Source: Streptomyces sp. CB02959 (lineage in GTDB: Bacteria; Actinomycetota; Actinomycetes; Streptomycetales; Streptomycetaceae). Taken from it: a DNA stretch of 64,000 nt. The stretch is taken from contig NZ_NNBP01000017.1 of the NCBI RefSeq assembly GCF_002803155.1, positions 1 to 64,000 on the forward strand. Reading direction: 5' to 3'. This document shows positions 25,018 through 33,253 of this stretch, one piece after another (the stretch's first letter is position 1; each line of letters starts with the position of its first letter). The position numbers and the translations under genes were made by a program. The notes beneath the pieces are model-generated. The model was not told where the DNA came from. It worked only from the letters and a program-made list of their open reading frames with translations, and ran no database searches.

Positions 25018-26358
25018 ATGTCGGGGGACGACTACCGCGCCATCGCCGACGAACTGGCCGCGGCCATCGCGGCCGGCCGGCTGCGCCCGGGGGACCGGCT
25101 GCCGCCGCTGCGCAGGTTCGCCCGGCGGCGCCAGATCGCCGACTCGACCGCGGCCCGCGTCTACCGCGAACTGGGCCGCCGTGGCCTGACGGTGGGCGAG
25201 GTCGGCCGCGGCACCTTCGTCCGCACCGCGCCGCCGGCGACCGAGCCCGCACTGGCCGAACCCGGCGGCCACCGCATCGACCTGGAGCTGAACTTCCCCG
25301 TCCTGCCCGGGCAGCCCGCACTCCTCGCGCGCAGCCTCGGCCGGCTGCTCCAGCAGGACGACGCACGGGCCGCGGCGCTGCGCCCGGCCGGTGCCGCCGG
25401 CACCCCGGCCGCCCGGCAGGCCGCCGCCGCCCACCTCGCCCGGGCCGGCTGGGCCCCCGACGCCCGGCGGCTGCTCTTCGCGGGCAGCGGTCGGCAGGCC
25501 CTCGCCGCGGCCTTCGCCACCCTGGTCCCGCCCGGTGAACGCCTCGGCGTCGAAGCGCTCACCTTCCCCGTCGTCAAGGGCATCGCGGCCCGCCTCGGCA
25601 TCACCCTCGTCCCGCTGGCCATGGACGAGCACGGCGTCACCCCCGACGCGCTGCGCGCCGCCGCCCCGCTGCGCGCGGTCTACCTCCAGCCCGCTCTGCA
25701 CAACCCGCTCGGCACCACCATGCCCGGCCCGCGCCGCGCGGAACTCGCCGCGACCCTGCGCGCGTTGGACCTGTACGCGGTCGAGGACGCCGTCTACGGT
25801 TTCCTCCGACCCGACCTGCCGCCGCTCGCCGCCCTCGCGCCGGAGCGCACGGTGCTCGTCGACAGCCTCTCCAAGCGGCTCGCCCCCGGGTTGACCCTCG
25901 GGTTCCTGGTGCCCCCCGACCACGACGCCGCCCCGGACTTCGCCGCCGCGCTCCGCTCCGGTGCCTGGACGGCCGCCGGCTTCGCGCTGGAGGCGGCGGT
26001 CTGCTGGCTGGGCGACGGCACCGCCACCGCCGTCGAAGCGGACAAGCGCGCCGACGCGGCGGCCCGCCAGCGGATCGTCGCGGACCGCCTGGCCGGCCAG
26101 CGGCTCCGTGCCGACCCGCACGCGTACCACTGCTGGTGGGAGCTGCCCGAGCCGTGGCGGGCCGACACCTTCGTGGCCGCCGCGGCCCGCCACGGCATCG
26201 CGGTCACCCCGTCCGGCGCCTTCGCCGCCGGCGCCGGCCACGTCCCCAACGCGGTCCGGCTGGCCCTGGCCTCCCCGCCCGCCGACGTCCTGTCCGACGC
26301 CCTCGACGTCCTGGCCGGGCTGGTCCGCCGGACCCCGGAGGATGCCGGTACCGAGTAG
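25018..26358 (+). CDS. MocR/PdxR-type regulator (GntR DNA-binding + PLP aminotransferase fold)
   Basis: A 446-residue protein. The N-terminal GntR winged helix is at ~5-70 (PLRRFARRRQIADSTAARVYRELG). The fold-type I aminotransferase domain runs from ~100 to 440 with N229-P230 (HNPLG), D257/Y260 and PLP-binding lysine K286 in DSLSKRL. MocR proteins sense PLP or amino acids and act as activators or repressors. ATG 25018 follows GGGGGAGGGG. Two TCGG(T/C)(G/A)CAAT repeats upstream are the likely operator, shared with the divergent hydrolase. Confidence 0.92.
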   Translation: MSGDDYRAIADELAAAIAAGRLRPGDRLPPLRRFARRRQIADSTAARVYRELGRRGLTVGEVGRGTFVRTAPPATEPALAEPGGHRIDLELNFPVLPGQPALLARSLGRLLQQDDARAAALRPAGAAGTPAARQAAAAHLARAGWAPDARRLLFAGSGRQALAAAFATLVPPGERLGVEALTFPVVKGIAARLGITLVPLAMDEHGVTPDALRAAAPLRAVYLQPALHNPLGTTMPGPRRAELAATLRALDLYAVEDAVYGFLRPDLPPLAALAPERTVLVDSLSKRLAPGLTLGFLVPPDHDAAPDFAAALRSGAWTAAGFALEAAVCWLGDGTATAVEADKRADAAARQRIVADRLAGQRLRADPHAYHCWWELPEPWRADTFVAAAARHGIAVTPSGAFAAGAGHVPNAVRLALASPPADVLSDALDVLAGLVRRTPEDAGTE

Positions 26359-26369
26359 CGCGTGGCCTC

Positions 26370-26447
26370 AACTCCCTTCACGAAAAGGGGAGTTCGTTGT
26401 AGCGAGTGGTTCGGGCTCCGCCGCTCCCGTGGGTGCGGCGGAGCCCG
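26370..26447. terminator. Double hairpin between convergent genes
   Basis: Two hairpins in tandem: AACTCCC/GGGAGTT arms at 26370-26376 and 26388-26394, then a 13-bp stem CGGGCTCCGCCGC / GCGGCGGAGCCCG at 26412-26424 and 26435-26447. They lie between the MocR stop (26358) and the AraC-GyrI stop (26453) and could serve both. Confidence 0.7.
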
Positions 26448-26452
26448 GTCCC

Positions 26453-27319
26453 TCACACCGGCGTCCGCTCCACCGGTATCCACAGCTCCGAGGTCGCCGT
26501 CGTCCCGTCCGGTGCCATCCGGGTGCGCAGGATCTCCGGTCCCGGCCGGCTGCGGTACGGGTTCGACGGGAACCACTGGGCGAAGATGTCCGCCCACAGG
26601 GTCTGCAGTGCCTGCGGGTACGGTCCGGTGTTGGTGAACACCCCCCAGGCCCCGGGCGGGACGGTGAGAGTGTCCATGTCCGGCGGCACTGGGGCGTTCG
26701 TCACCACCGCGTGGTAGTAGTCGAGTTCGGTGCCCTCGGCGCGGTTCGGGTCGAGGCCGTCGCAGACCGCCACGATCCCCTCCGGGTCCTGGTCGGACAG
26801 GGCGTGGATCCGCTGCACCATCTCCGTGCCCAGACCCTTGACGAACTCCACGATGGCCGGGTTGGCCCCCTCGTACACCAGCGGTACCCGGGCCTTCTTC
26901 CCGACCACCCGGAACTCCTTCTTCGCCACGATCCGGTACTCCATGGTGCTGCTCCCTTCGACGACGAGGCGGAAGGTCATCCGGGGCTGGGAGCGCAGCG
27001 CCGCACCGGTCCGCCGGGCCTCGCCCGGTCCCACGCCGTGCAGTCCCCGGAACGCCCGGGCGAACGCCTCGCCCGAGCAGTAGCCGTACCGCATCGCGAT
27101 GTCCAGCAGCGTCCGCTCGCCGGCCAGCACCTCGGCGCCCGCGACGGTCAGCCGCCGGCGCCGCAGGTACTCCGACAGCGGCATCCCCGCCAGCGTGGAG
27201 AACATCCGCCGGAAGTGGTAATCCGACGTCATGGCGATCCGCGCCAGTTCGCCCGTCCCGACCGGACGGTCGAGATGGCGTTCGATGTGCTCCATGGCTT
27301 CGTTCAGCCGCTCCAGCAC
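26453..27319 (-). CDS. AraC-family regulator with GyrI-like effector domain
   Basis: A 288-residue protein. Two helix-turn-helices of the AraC/XylS type occupy residues ~5-105 (LARIAMTSDYHFRRMFSTLAG and LLDIAMRYGYCSGEAFARAFRG). A GyrI/SbmC-like ligand-binding domain covers ~130-285. This is the Rob/SAV-like layout linked to multidrug or xenobiotic sensing. The GTG at 27319 follows AGGAGA. A 9-bp inverted repeat lies upstream at 27372-27404. It may act on itself or on the glutathionyl-hydroquinone-reductase-like gene behind it. Confidence 0.9.
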   Translation of the reverse strand: MLERLNEAMEHIERHLDRPVGTGELARIAMTSDYHFRRMFSTLAGMPLSEYLRRRRLTVAGAEVLAGERTLLDIAMRYGYCSGEAFARAFRGLHGVGPGEARRTGAALRSQPRMTFRLVVEGSSTMEYRIVAKKEFRVVGKKARVPLVYEGANPAIVEFVKGLGTEMVQRIHALSDQDPEGIVAVCDGLDPNRAEGTELDYYHAVVTNAPVPPDMDTLTVPPGAWGVFTNTGPYPQALQTLWADIFAQWFPSNPYRSRPGPEILRTRMAPDGTTATSELWIPVERTPV

Positions 27320-27346
27320 CTCGGTCTCCTTCCCTTTCGATCCCTC

Positions 27347-27404
27347 ACGCTAGGGAAGGTCCACCCTGCCGCACCCGACAATCGGTGCCCACTACTGTCG
27401 GGTG
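27347..27404 (-). promoter_or_regulatory. Inverted repeat and -10 upstream of the AraC-GyrI gene
   Basis: CACCCGACA / TGTCGGGTG arms (27372-27380, 27396-27404; 15-bp spacer) lie 11 bp beyond the stop of the next minus-strand gene. They could terminate that gene, regulate the AraC gene, or both. TAGCGT on the minus strand (27347-27352) is a possible -10. Confidence 0.4.
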
Positions 27405-27414
27405 GATCGGGGGA

Positions 27415-28449
27415 TCAGGGGCGCCCCGACGGCGGGACCCGTTCAGCCGGCGGGACCGGACCCGGCGGTGTGCCGTCGCCGAACGGCCGGCCGCCCAGCT
27501 CCTCGCGGTGGTGCGGGGTCAGCCAACCGGACAGGTCCGGGCCGAGCGGGACGATGCCGGTGGGGTTGATGCCGGTGTGCACCCGGTAGTAGTGCTGCTT
27601 GATGTGGTGGAAGTCCACCGTGTCGCCGAAACCGGGCGTCTGGAAAAGGTCCTTGGCGTACGCCCACAGCACCGGGTCCTCGGCCAGCTTGAACCCGTTG
27701 CACTTGAAGTGGCCGTGGTAGACGGGGTCGAAGCGGACCAGCGTGGTGAACAACCGGACGTCGGCCTCGGTGATCGTGTCACCGACCAGGTACCGCCGGT
27801 CCGACAGCCGGTCGGAGAGCTGGTCCAGCCGCCGGAAGAGCGTCTCGAACGCCTCGTCGTACTCGCTCTGGCCGGTGGCGAAACCGGCCCGGTACACCCC
27901 GTTGTTGACGTCCCGGTAGACGTCCGCCATCACGGCGTCGATCTCCGCGCGGTGCGCCTGCGGGTAGAGGTCGGGCGCGCCGGGCCGGTGCAGCGCCGTC
28001 CACTCGGTCGCGAAGTCCAGGGTGATCCGCTGGAAGTCGTTGGTGACCAGCTGCCCGGTGGGGACGTCCACGAGTGCGGGGACGCTGACGCCGCCGGGGT
28101 AGCCGGTCTCGCGGGCGTCGTACGCCTCGCTGAGGAAGCGGATGCCGAGGACCGGGTCCCGGCCGTCCGGATCGAGGGTGAAGCGCCAACTGCGGTCGTT
28201 CTGGAGGGGGTCGACGACGGCCAGTGACACGGCGTCCTCCAGGCCGAGCAGCCGTCGGGAGATCACCGCGCGGCTCGCCCAGGGGCAGGCGCGGCTGGCC
28301 ACCAGCCGGTAGCGGCCGGACGCGACCGGCCAGCCGTCCCGGCCGTCGGCGGTGACGCGGTCGGCGAAGTGGCTCCGGGAGCGCTTGAAGGGCCGGTGGC
28401 CGTACTCGGGGTTGCCGTCGTCGCCGGGGGCGGGGTCGGGGGCGGGCAT
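27415..28449 (-). CDS. Glutathionyl-hydroquinone reductase homologue (Xi-class GST fold)
   Basis: A 344-residue protein. The N-terminal thioredoxin-like half carries the CPWA active site (C55 in SRACPWASR). The C-terminal all-helical GST half contains YLVGDTITEADVRLFTTLVRFDPVYHGHFKCN, diagnostic of YqjG/PcpF/EcmB-type reductases. These enzymes reductively remove a thiol adduct from hydroquinones. Actinomycetes use mycothiol rather than glutathione, so the natural adduct is probably mycothiol-derived (inference). The ATG at 28449 follows GGAAGGA. Confidence 0.93.
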   Translation of the reverse strand: MPAPDPAPGDDGNPEYGHRPFKRSRSHFADRVTADGRDGWPVASGRYRLVASRACPWASRAVISRRLLGLEDAVSLAVVDPLQNDRSWRFTLDPDGRDPVLGIRFLSEAYDARETGYPGGVSVPALVDVPTGQLVTNDFQRITLDFATEWTALHRPGAPDLYPQAHRAEIDAVMADVYRDVNNGVYRAGFATGQSEYDEAFETLFRRLDQLSDRLSDRRYLVGDTITEADVRLFTTLVRFDPVYHGHFKCNGFKLAEDPVLWAYAKDLFQTPGFGDTVDFHHIKQHYYRVHTGINPTGIVPLGPDLSGWLTPHHREELGGRPFGDGTPPGPVPPAERVPPSGRP

Positions 28450-28632
28450 CGCCGGTTCCTTCCGTCGGGGCCGAGGGGCGGTGTCCCGAAATGCCTTCCC
28501 GCGTCGCCGGGCGATTCTCCGTTGCGTCAGCCGCCCGGCGCACGGTGAATCCTGACGGAATGTCCGGCGGCGGCCGGGAAAACAAAAAAGCCAACTCACC
28601 GGTAATTGACGGAATTCACCTACCATCGCCCG

Positions 28633-29562
28633 ATGATCAAGAAGGCAATAGGTGTGGCCCTCGTCGGCGTCGCGTTGCTTGCGCCGACGACGGCCACCGC
28701 ACAGGAGCGGCGTCCGGCCCCCGTGGCCCATCTCGGCGGGACCGACTGGCAGCGGGTCGGGGACGGCATCACCGCCGGTATCAGCGGCCTGGCCGTCGAG
28801 GGTCGGCACGGTGCCGCGATCGACGTCGTCGGGGTCCGCGACAACAAGAAGCCCGGCCAGAACCGGCTGGTCGCGATCGGTCTCCGCCCGGGCGCCGCGC
28901 CGCGGGTGCGGCCGCTGGACTGGGTCGGCGAGCTGCCGGTGGACCTGGAGGCGATCGACGCGGTCCCCGGCCGGCCGCACGAGTTCGTGGCGCTGGCGAG
29001 CGGCGGCACCGCCTACCGCGTGGTCCGGGAGAAGGACACCGTGCGGGTGCTCGCCGCATTCCGCCTGCCCGGTATTTCCCCGGACGCCAACAACGAGGGA
29101 TTCGCGCTCTCGGTCGTCCACGGGAAAACCGTCGCGGTCTGGGCGGACCGCGGCCAGGACGACCGTCCGGGGACGCTGTCGGCGGCCGAGTGGAATCCGG
29201 CGGACAACTCCTTCGGAAAGCCGGTCTCGGCGGAATTCCGGACGCCGTACCCGACGGAGCACGTCCGGCACGTCTCGGACGTGAAGCTCGCCGCCGACGG
29301 CCAGCTGACCGTGTCGTCGGCGTCCGACCCGGGCGACGACGGCCCGTTCGCCTCCGCGCTCCACGACGCCGGGCGGGTCACCGTCTCCCGGGACGGCCGC
29401 GTCCGGCTGACGGTGTCCGACCGGCCGCACCGGCTCGCGACGGTCTCCGGGCGCAAGGTCGAGGCGCTGGCCTGCCTGCCCGGCTCCCGGGACGGGATCC
29501 TCGGCTCGGACGACGAGAACGCCGGCGGCTCGGTCGCCGTCGCCGCGTTCTGCCGCCCGTGA
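28633..29562 (+). CDS. Secreted protein of unknown function
   Basis: A 309-residue exported protein. The signal peptide at 1-~23 ends in TATAQ. The mature part consists of beta-rich segments with recurring hydrophobic-strand/turn patterns (AVEGRHGAAIDVVGVRDNKKPGQNR, DLEAIDAVPGRPHEFVALAS, NNEGFALSVVHGK), suggesting a beta-propeller or esterase-like-phytase fold. No catalytic motif is recognised. TACCAT 6 nt before the ATG could be a -10 for a leaderless message. The upstream gap contains an unusual A-rich run (28579-28588). Confidence 0.75.
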   Translation: MIKKAIGVALVGVALLAPTTATAQERRPAPVAHLGGTDWQRVGDGITAGISGLAVEGRHGAAIDVVGVRDNKKPGQNRLVAIGLRPGAAPRVRPLDWVGELPVDLEAIDAVPGRPHEFVALASGGTAYRVVREKDTVRVLAAFRLPGISPDANNEGFALSVVHGKTVAVWADRGQDDRPGTLSAAEWNPADNSFGKPVSAEFRTPYPTEHVRHVSDVKLAADGQLTVSSASDPGDDGPFASALHDAGRVTVSRDGRVRLTVSDRPHRLATVSGRKVEALACLPGSRDGILGSDDENAGGSVAVAAFCRP

Positions 29563-29710
29563 CGGCACCGGGCCGCGGATGCGGTGAGCCGCCCGTGACG
29601 GCACCGGGTCGCGGCTGAGACGAGCCGCCCGGTGGCCACGGCCGTGCCGTCCCACGGCCGTCGCCCGCCGCGGCGCGTCCCACCGCTCGCCCGGCCCGTG
29701 GCGGGCCGGC

Positions 29711-30691
29711 TCAGTCCAGCCGGGTCAGATCGGGCCGCAGCCGGTGCCAGACCGGATGCCGGATCCGGCCCGCCGCGGTCCAGCCGCTGAAGGCGATCTC
29801 GGCCACCAGCCGGGGCTCGACCCAGTGCGCCCCCGCCAGGTCCACGGGGTTGACGAACGGCGAGCGGTCCAGTGGGATCGCGCTCAGGTAGTGCGCCAGT
29901 TCCCGCCGCTCGTGGTCGGAGAGTCCCGACCCCACCGCCCCCACGAACCGCAGCCCGCCCGGTTCCGCCACGCCCGCCAGGACCGACCCGGGCAGCCCGC
30001 CGAGCGCCCCGTGCCCTTCCGTCCAGCCGCCGATGACGACGTCCAGCGTCTCCACGTACTTCGTCTTCACCCAGTCGGGTGAGCGCACCCCCGGGAGATA
30101 CGGCGAGTCCAGCCGCTTGGCCAGCACGCCCTCCAGGCCACCGCGCAGCGCCGTCTCCCACGCCCGGTCGCCGTGCCCGGCCACGTACCCGGGCACCGAC
30201 CAGTTGGGTCCGGCCAGCCCCAGCCCCGCCAGCACCGCCCGCCGCTCGTGGTACGGCGCGCCCAGCAGCGACCCGCCGAGGTACATCACGTCGAAGAGGA
30301 CCAGCTGAACGGGCAGCTCCATCGCCAGTCGGGCGGTGCGGCGCGGGTTGAGCACCCCCATCCGCCGCTGCAGCAGCCCGAAATCGGGCCGCCCGGCGGG
30401 GTCCAGCACCACCACCTCGCCGTCCAGCACCGCGGGCCGCCCGCGCAGCTGCTGCCCGAGCGGGCCCAGTTCGGGGTAGGTCGTGGTGACGTCGTTGCCG
30501 GCCCGGGTCACCAGGCTGACCGTGCCGTCGCCCGGTGTGTTGACCAGGCACCGGGCCCCGTCCCACTTGGCCTCGAACGCCCAGTCGGCCTGCTCCGGCT
30601 CGGGCGGCAGCGGCCCGAACACGGCCAGCATCGGCCGGATCACCGGATACGGGGGCGGGGCAGTGCCGCCGCCCCCGGGGGTCAGGGCCAT
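29711..30691 (-). CDS. ATP-dependent DNA ligase, LigD/LigC-like
   Basis: A 326-residue stand-alone ligase. The adenylation motif EAKWDGAR gives catalytic K42. Other nucleotidyltransferase motifs are DGEVVVLD, LFDVMYL, EGVLAKRLDSPY and DWVKTKY. An OB-fold with HWVEPRLVAEIAFSGWT completes the C-terminus. It matches the ligase domain of the NHEJ enzyme LigD without the polymerase and nuclease domains. No ku gene is adjacent. It may act in non-homologous end joining or alternative repair. Confidence 0.92.
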   Translation of the reverse strand: MALTPGGGGTAPPPYPVIRPMLAVFGPLPPEPEQADWAFEAKWDGARCLVNTPGDGTVSLVTRAGNDVTTTYPELGPLGQQLRGRPAVLDGEVVVLDPAGRPDFGLLQRRMGVLNPRRTARLAMELPVQLVLFDVMYLGGSLLGAPYHERRAVLAGLGLAGPNWSVPGYVAGHGDRAWETALRGGLEGVLAKRLDSPYLPGVRSPDWVKTKYVETLDVVIGGWTEGHGALGGLPGSVLAGVAEPGGLRFVGAVGSGLSDHERRELAHYLSAIPLDRSPFVNPVDLAGAHWVEPRLVAEIAFSGWTAAGRIRHPVWHRLRPDLTRLD

Positions 30692-31116
30692 ACTCCGATG
30701 ATCGGCGGAGCCGGTGGTCCTTGCAGGACGGCCGCGGCGGCCCGAGGCGCGGCCGCTCCCTCCTTCTTCCGGGCCGCCGTCGGCAGCGCACGGGCGGCCA
30801 CCGCACGACGGTCACGGGGATCGCGGGCATGGCGCCGGGGGAGCGAGCGGGGCGGTCCGGCCGCGGGCGTACGGGGCGGGACGCCGCCGTACCGGGCACA
30901 GGAGAGGGGGGAAGCCCCGGCCGGACGGGGGAACCCGGCCGGGGCGGATCGAGGGGCGCGGCCCATTGGGCGCGCTGCCAATTGAACGATAAACCATTTT
31001 GGGGCGTTCCGGAGCCCGGGGTGACCGCTCTCACGTGCCGGTCGCCGGCCGGGCCGGCTCGGCGCGGGACGGGGTCTCCGGCGCCGTCCGTCAGGGCCGG
31101 ACCGCCGGCACCGGCG
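30692..31116. other. Intergenic region with a central hairpin
   Basis: No gene is supported. An 11-bp stem GCCCCGGCCGG / CCGGCCGGGGC (30914-30924 with 30935-30945) could terminate transcription of the minus-strand exchanger gene. A short tRNA D-arm-like string near 30980 does not fold into a tRNA. AT-rich sequence at ~30985-31000 may hold the ligase promoter. Confidence 0.4.
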
Positions 31117-32217
31117 TCAGGGGCTGACCGCCAGCACGAGGTACGCCGCCAGCAGCGTCAGGTGGACGCTGCCCTGGAGCACGGTGGCCCGGCCGGGCAC
31201 CACCGTCAGGGTGCCGACGACGACGGTGAGCGCCAGCAGCACCATGTGGCTGGCCCCCAGGCCCAGGACCAGCGGACCCTTGAGCCAGATCGTGGCCAGC
31301 GCGACCGCGGGGATCGTCAGGCCGATGCTGGCCATCGCCGAGCCCAGGCCGAGGTTGATGCTGGTCTGCATCCGGTCCCGGCGGGCCGCGCGGACCGCCG
31401 CGATGGTCTCCGGGAGCAGCACCAGCAGCGCGATCACCACGCCGACCACGGACGACGGCAGGCCCGCCGCGGCCACCCCGGACTCGATGGTGGGCGAGAC
31501 CGCCTTGGCCAGCCCCACCACCGCGACCAGCGCCAGCACCAGCAGCCCCAGACTGCTCAGCGCGGCCCTGAGGGACGGCGGGTTGGCGTGGTCCTCGGTG
31601 TCGATCACCTCGCCGGCCGTGGTGAGCGGCAGGAAGTAGTCCCGGTGCCGGATGGTCTGGGTGGTGACGAACAGGCCGTACAGCGCCAGTGCGGCGCTGG
31701 CCGCGAAGATCAGCTGCGGACCGGAGAACTGCGGCCCGGGCGTGCTGGTGGTGAAGGACGGCAGCACCAGGCTCAGCCCGGCCAGCGTGGCCACCGACGC
31801 CAGCTCCGCCCCGGTGCCCTCGGCATTGAAGACCGCCACCCGCCGCTTGAGCGCACCGATCAGGAGGCAGAGCCCGACGATGCCGTTGCAGGTGATCATG
31901 ACGGCCGCGAAGACCGTGTCCCGGGCCAGCCCGGCGCTCTTCTCCCCGCCGTCGACCATCAACGTGACGATCAGCGCCACCTCGATGATGGTCACCGCGA
32001 CCGCCATTACCAGCGATCCGAACGGCTCGCCCACCCGGTGCGCGATCACCTCCGCGTGGTGGACCGCGGCCAGCACCGCCGCGGCCAGGAACAGCGACAC
32101 CGCGCCCACCAGCGCGCTGGGCAGCGACCGGCCCCAGACGAGGGCCAGCAGCACCACCGCCGCGACCGGCAGCACACCGGTCCAGTGCACCAGGGGCGTG
32201 CGCGGGCGGGGAGTCAT
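31117..32217 (-). CDS. CaCA-family cation/proton exchanger (ChaA-like)
   Basis: A 366-residue membrane protein with about eleven transmembrane segments in two inverted halves. The first alpha-repeat has GEPFGSLVMAVAVTIIEVALI. The second has VGVVIALLVLLPETIAAVRAARRDRMQTSINLGLGSAMASIGL, with the conserved acidic Glu residues of ChaA/y4hA-type Ca2+(Na+/K+)/H+ antiporters. It exports cations in exchange for protons across the cytoplasmic membrane. It lies 50 bp downstream of another minus-strand membrane protein gene. Confidence 0.9.
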   Translation of the reverse strand: MTPRPRTPLVHWTGVLPVAAVVLLALVWGRSLPSALVGAVSLFLAAAVLAAVHHAEVIAHRVGEPFGSLVMAVAVTIIEVALIVTLMVDGGEKSAGLARDTVFAAVMITCNGIVGLCLLIGALKRRVAVFNAEGTGAELASVATLAGLSLVLPSFTTSTPGPQFSGPQLIFAASAALALYGLFVTTQTIRHRDYFLPLTTAGEVIDTEDHANPPSLRAALSSLGLLVLALVAVVGLAKAVSPTIESGVAAAGLPSSVVGVVIALLVLLPETIAAVRAARRDRMQTSINLGLGSAMASIGLTIPAVALATIWLKGPLVLGLGASHMVLLALTVVVGTLTVVPGRATVLQGSVHLTLLAAYLVLAVSP

Positions 32218-32267
32218 GCCCCGAGCTTGGCAGAGAAGTCGGACCCCCGCCCGTCGGTGAGGCCGCC

Positions 32268-33011
32268 TCAGGACGTGGCCCGGTGCTGCCCCTTGGTCTC
32301 CGCCGGCGCCAGCGCCGTCTTGCTGACGTCGGCCACCAGCTCCACCACATCGGGCCCGTACGCCTGGGAGTTGACCACCTTCAGCAGCAGCGCGAACTGA
32401 CCGTCCGTCCCGTACCGACGGGCCAGCCGGGCCCGGTTGCGGACCAGGTGGCGGACCGCGGCCCGGTGGGTGACCGGGCGCTGACCGGCCGCCAGGAAGA
32501 CCGGCCGGCCGCCCTCCCCGGCCGTCAGCCGGGCCAGCAGTACGTACTCCGCCGTCCCCGGCTCCAGCCGGTACGCCGTCCCGCCGACGGTGAAGGTGCC
32601 CCGGCCGGCGCCGGTCGCGTCACCCGGGTGGACCGCGACGCCCGGCAGCAGGTTCGCCATGTGGGCCGCCAGCCGGCGGTGCGCGGTCGGGTCGCCGACG
32701 CAGAACTCGGTCCGCGCCCCGAAGCCCTGGAGGCCGGTGTCGTGCGGGGCGACCTCCGGGTGCGCGCCGCAGTTCTCGATCACGGAGGCCAGCCCCAGCA
32801 GTGCCAGCGCGTCGTGCCGCGGGATGCTCCACTGGGCCGAGGCGCTGTCCCGGTGGGTGACCAGGACGCACTCGGAACCGTCGGGCAGCCCGAAGAAGCC
32901 CTGTTCGCGGGCGAGCTTCCGGCGGGCCACCGCCGAGAGTCCCGCCCAGCCGGCGGCCAGTCCCACGAGGAGGGCGACCACCGCGGTCAGGAGCAGCAGG
33001 GTGTCGTTCAT
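32268..33011 (-). CDS. Membrane-anchored protein of unknown function
   Basis: A 247-residue protein with an N-terminal transmembrane helix at about 4-28, then a soluble domain with no recognised motif. Recognisable stretches are RDSASAQWSIPRHDALALLGLASVIENCG and PTAHRRLAAHMANLLPG. The ATG at 33011 begins a message that probably continues into the exchanger gene 50 bp downstream. Its role is unknown. Confidence 0.75.
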   Translation of the reverse strand: MNDTLLLLTAVVALLVGLAAGWAGLSAVARRKLAREQGFFGLPDGSECVLVTHRDSASAQWSIPRHDALALLGLASVIENCGAHPEVAPHDTGLQGFGARTEFCVGDPTAHRRLAAHMANLLPGVAVHPGDATGAGRGTFTVGGTAYRLEPGTAEYVLLARLTAGEGGRPVFLAAGQRPVTHRAAVRHLVRNRARLARRYGTDGQFALLLKVVNSQAYGPDVVELVADVSKTALAPAETKGQHRATS

Positions 33012-33253
33012 GGCGGGCGAGCGTACCGGCTGTCGGGCGGGTGTTCGAGGTCGGGTCGCCGGTCCGTGCCGCTTGCCCGGATCCGTCCCGGTACGGCGGG
33101 ACCGTACGACTCGGCCCGAAACCGTCCCGGCCTCCGCGCCGCCCCCGGAAGGCAGCCGGACACCCGAAATACCCCCTGTCGGCGCGCTGTTGCCCCCGGT
33201 AGGCTCCGGCCCCTGCCGCCCCCCGACGCGCTGCCCTTGGAGGAAGTCCAGGT

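Noticed and set aside
30682..30981. A 99-codon minus-strand frame upstream of the ligase
   Set aside because: Composition is Pro/Arg/Ala-rich without motifs and lacks a ribosome binding site.
30955..31010. A tRNA D-arm-like string (minus strand GTTCAATTGGCAGCGC) in the gap before the ligase
   Set aside because: A 4-bp D stem can be drawn, but the following sequence folds into one short hairpin with no 7-nt anticodon loop, and there is no acceptor pairing or CCA.
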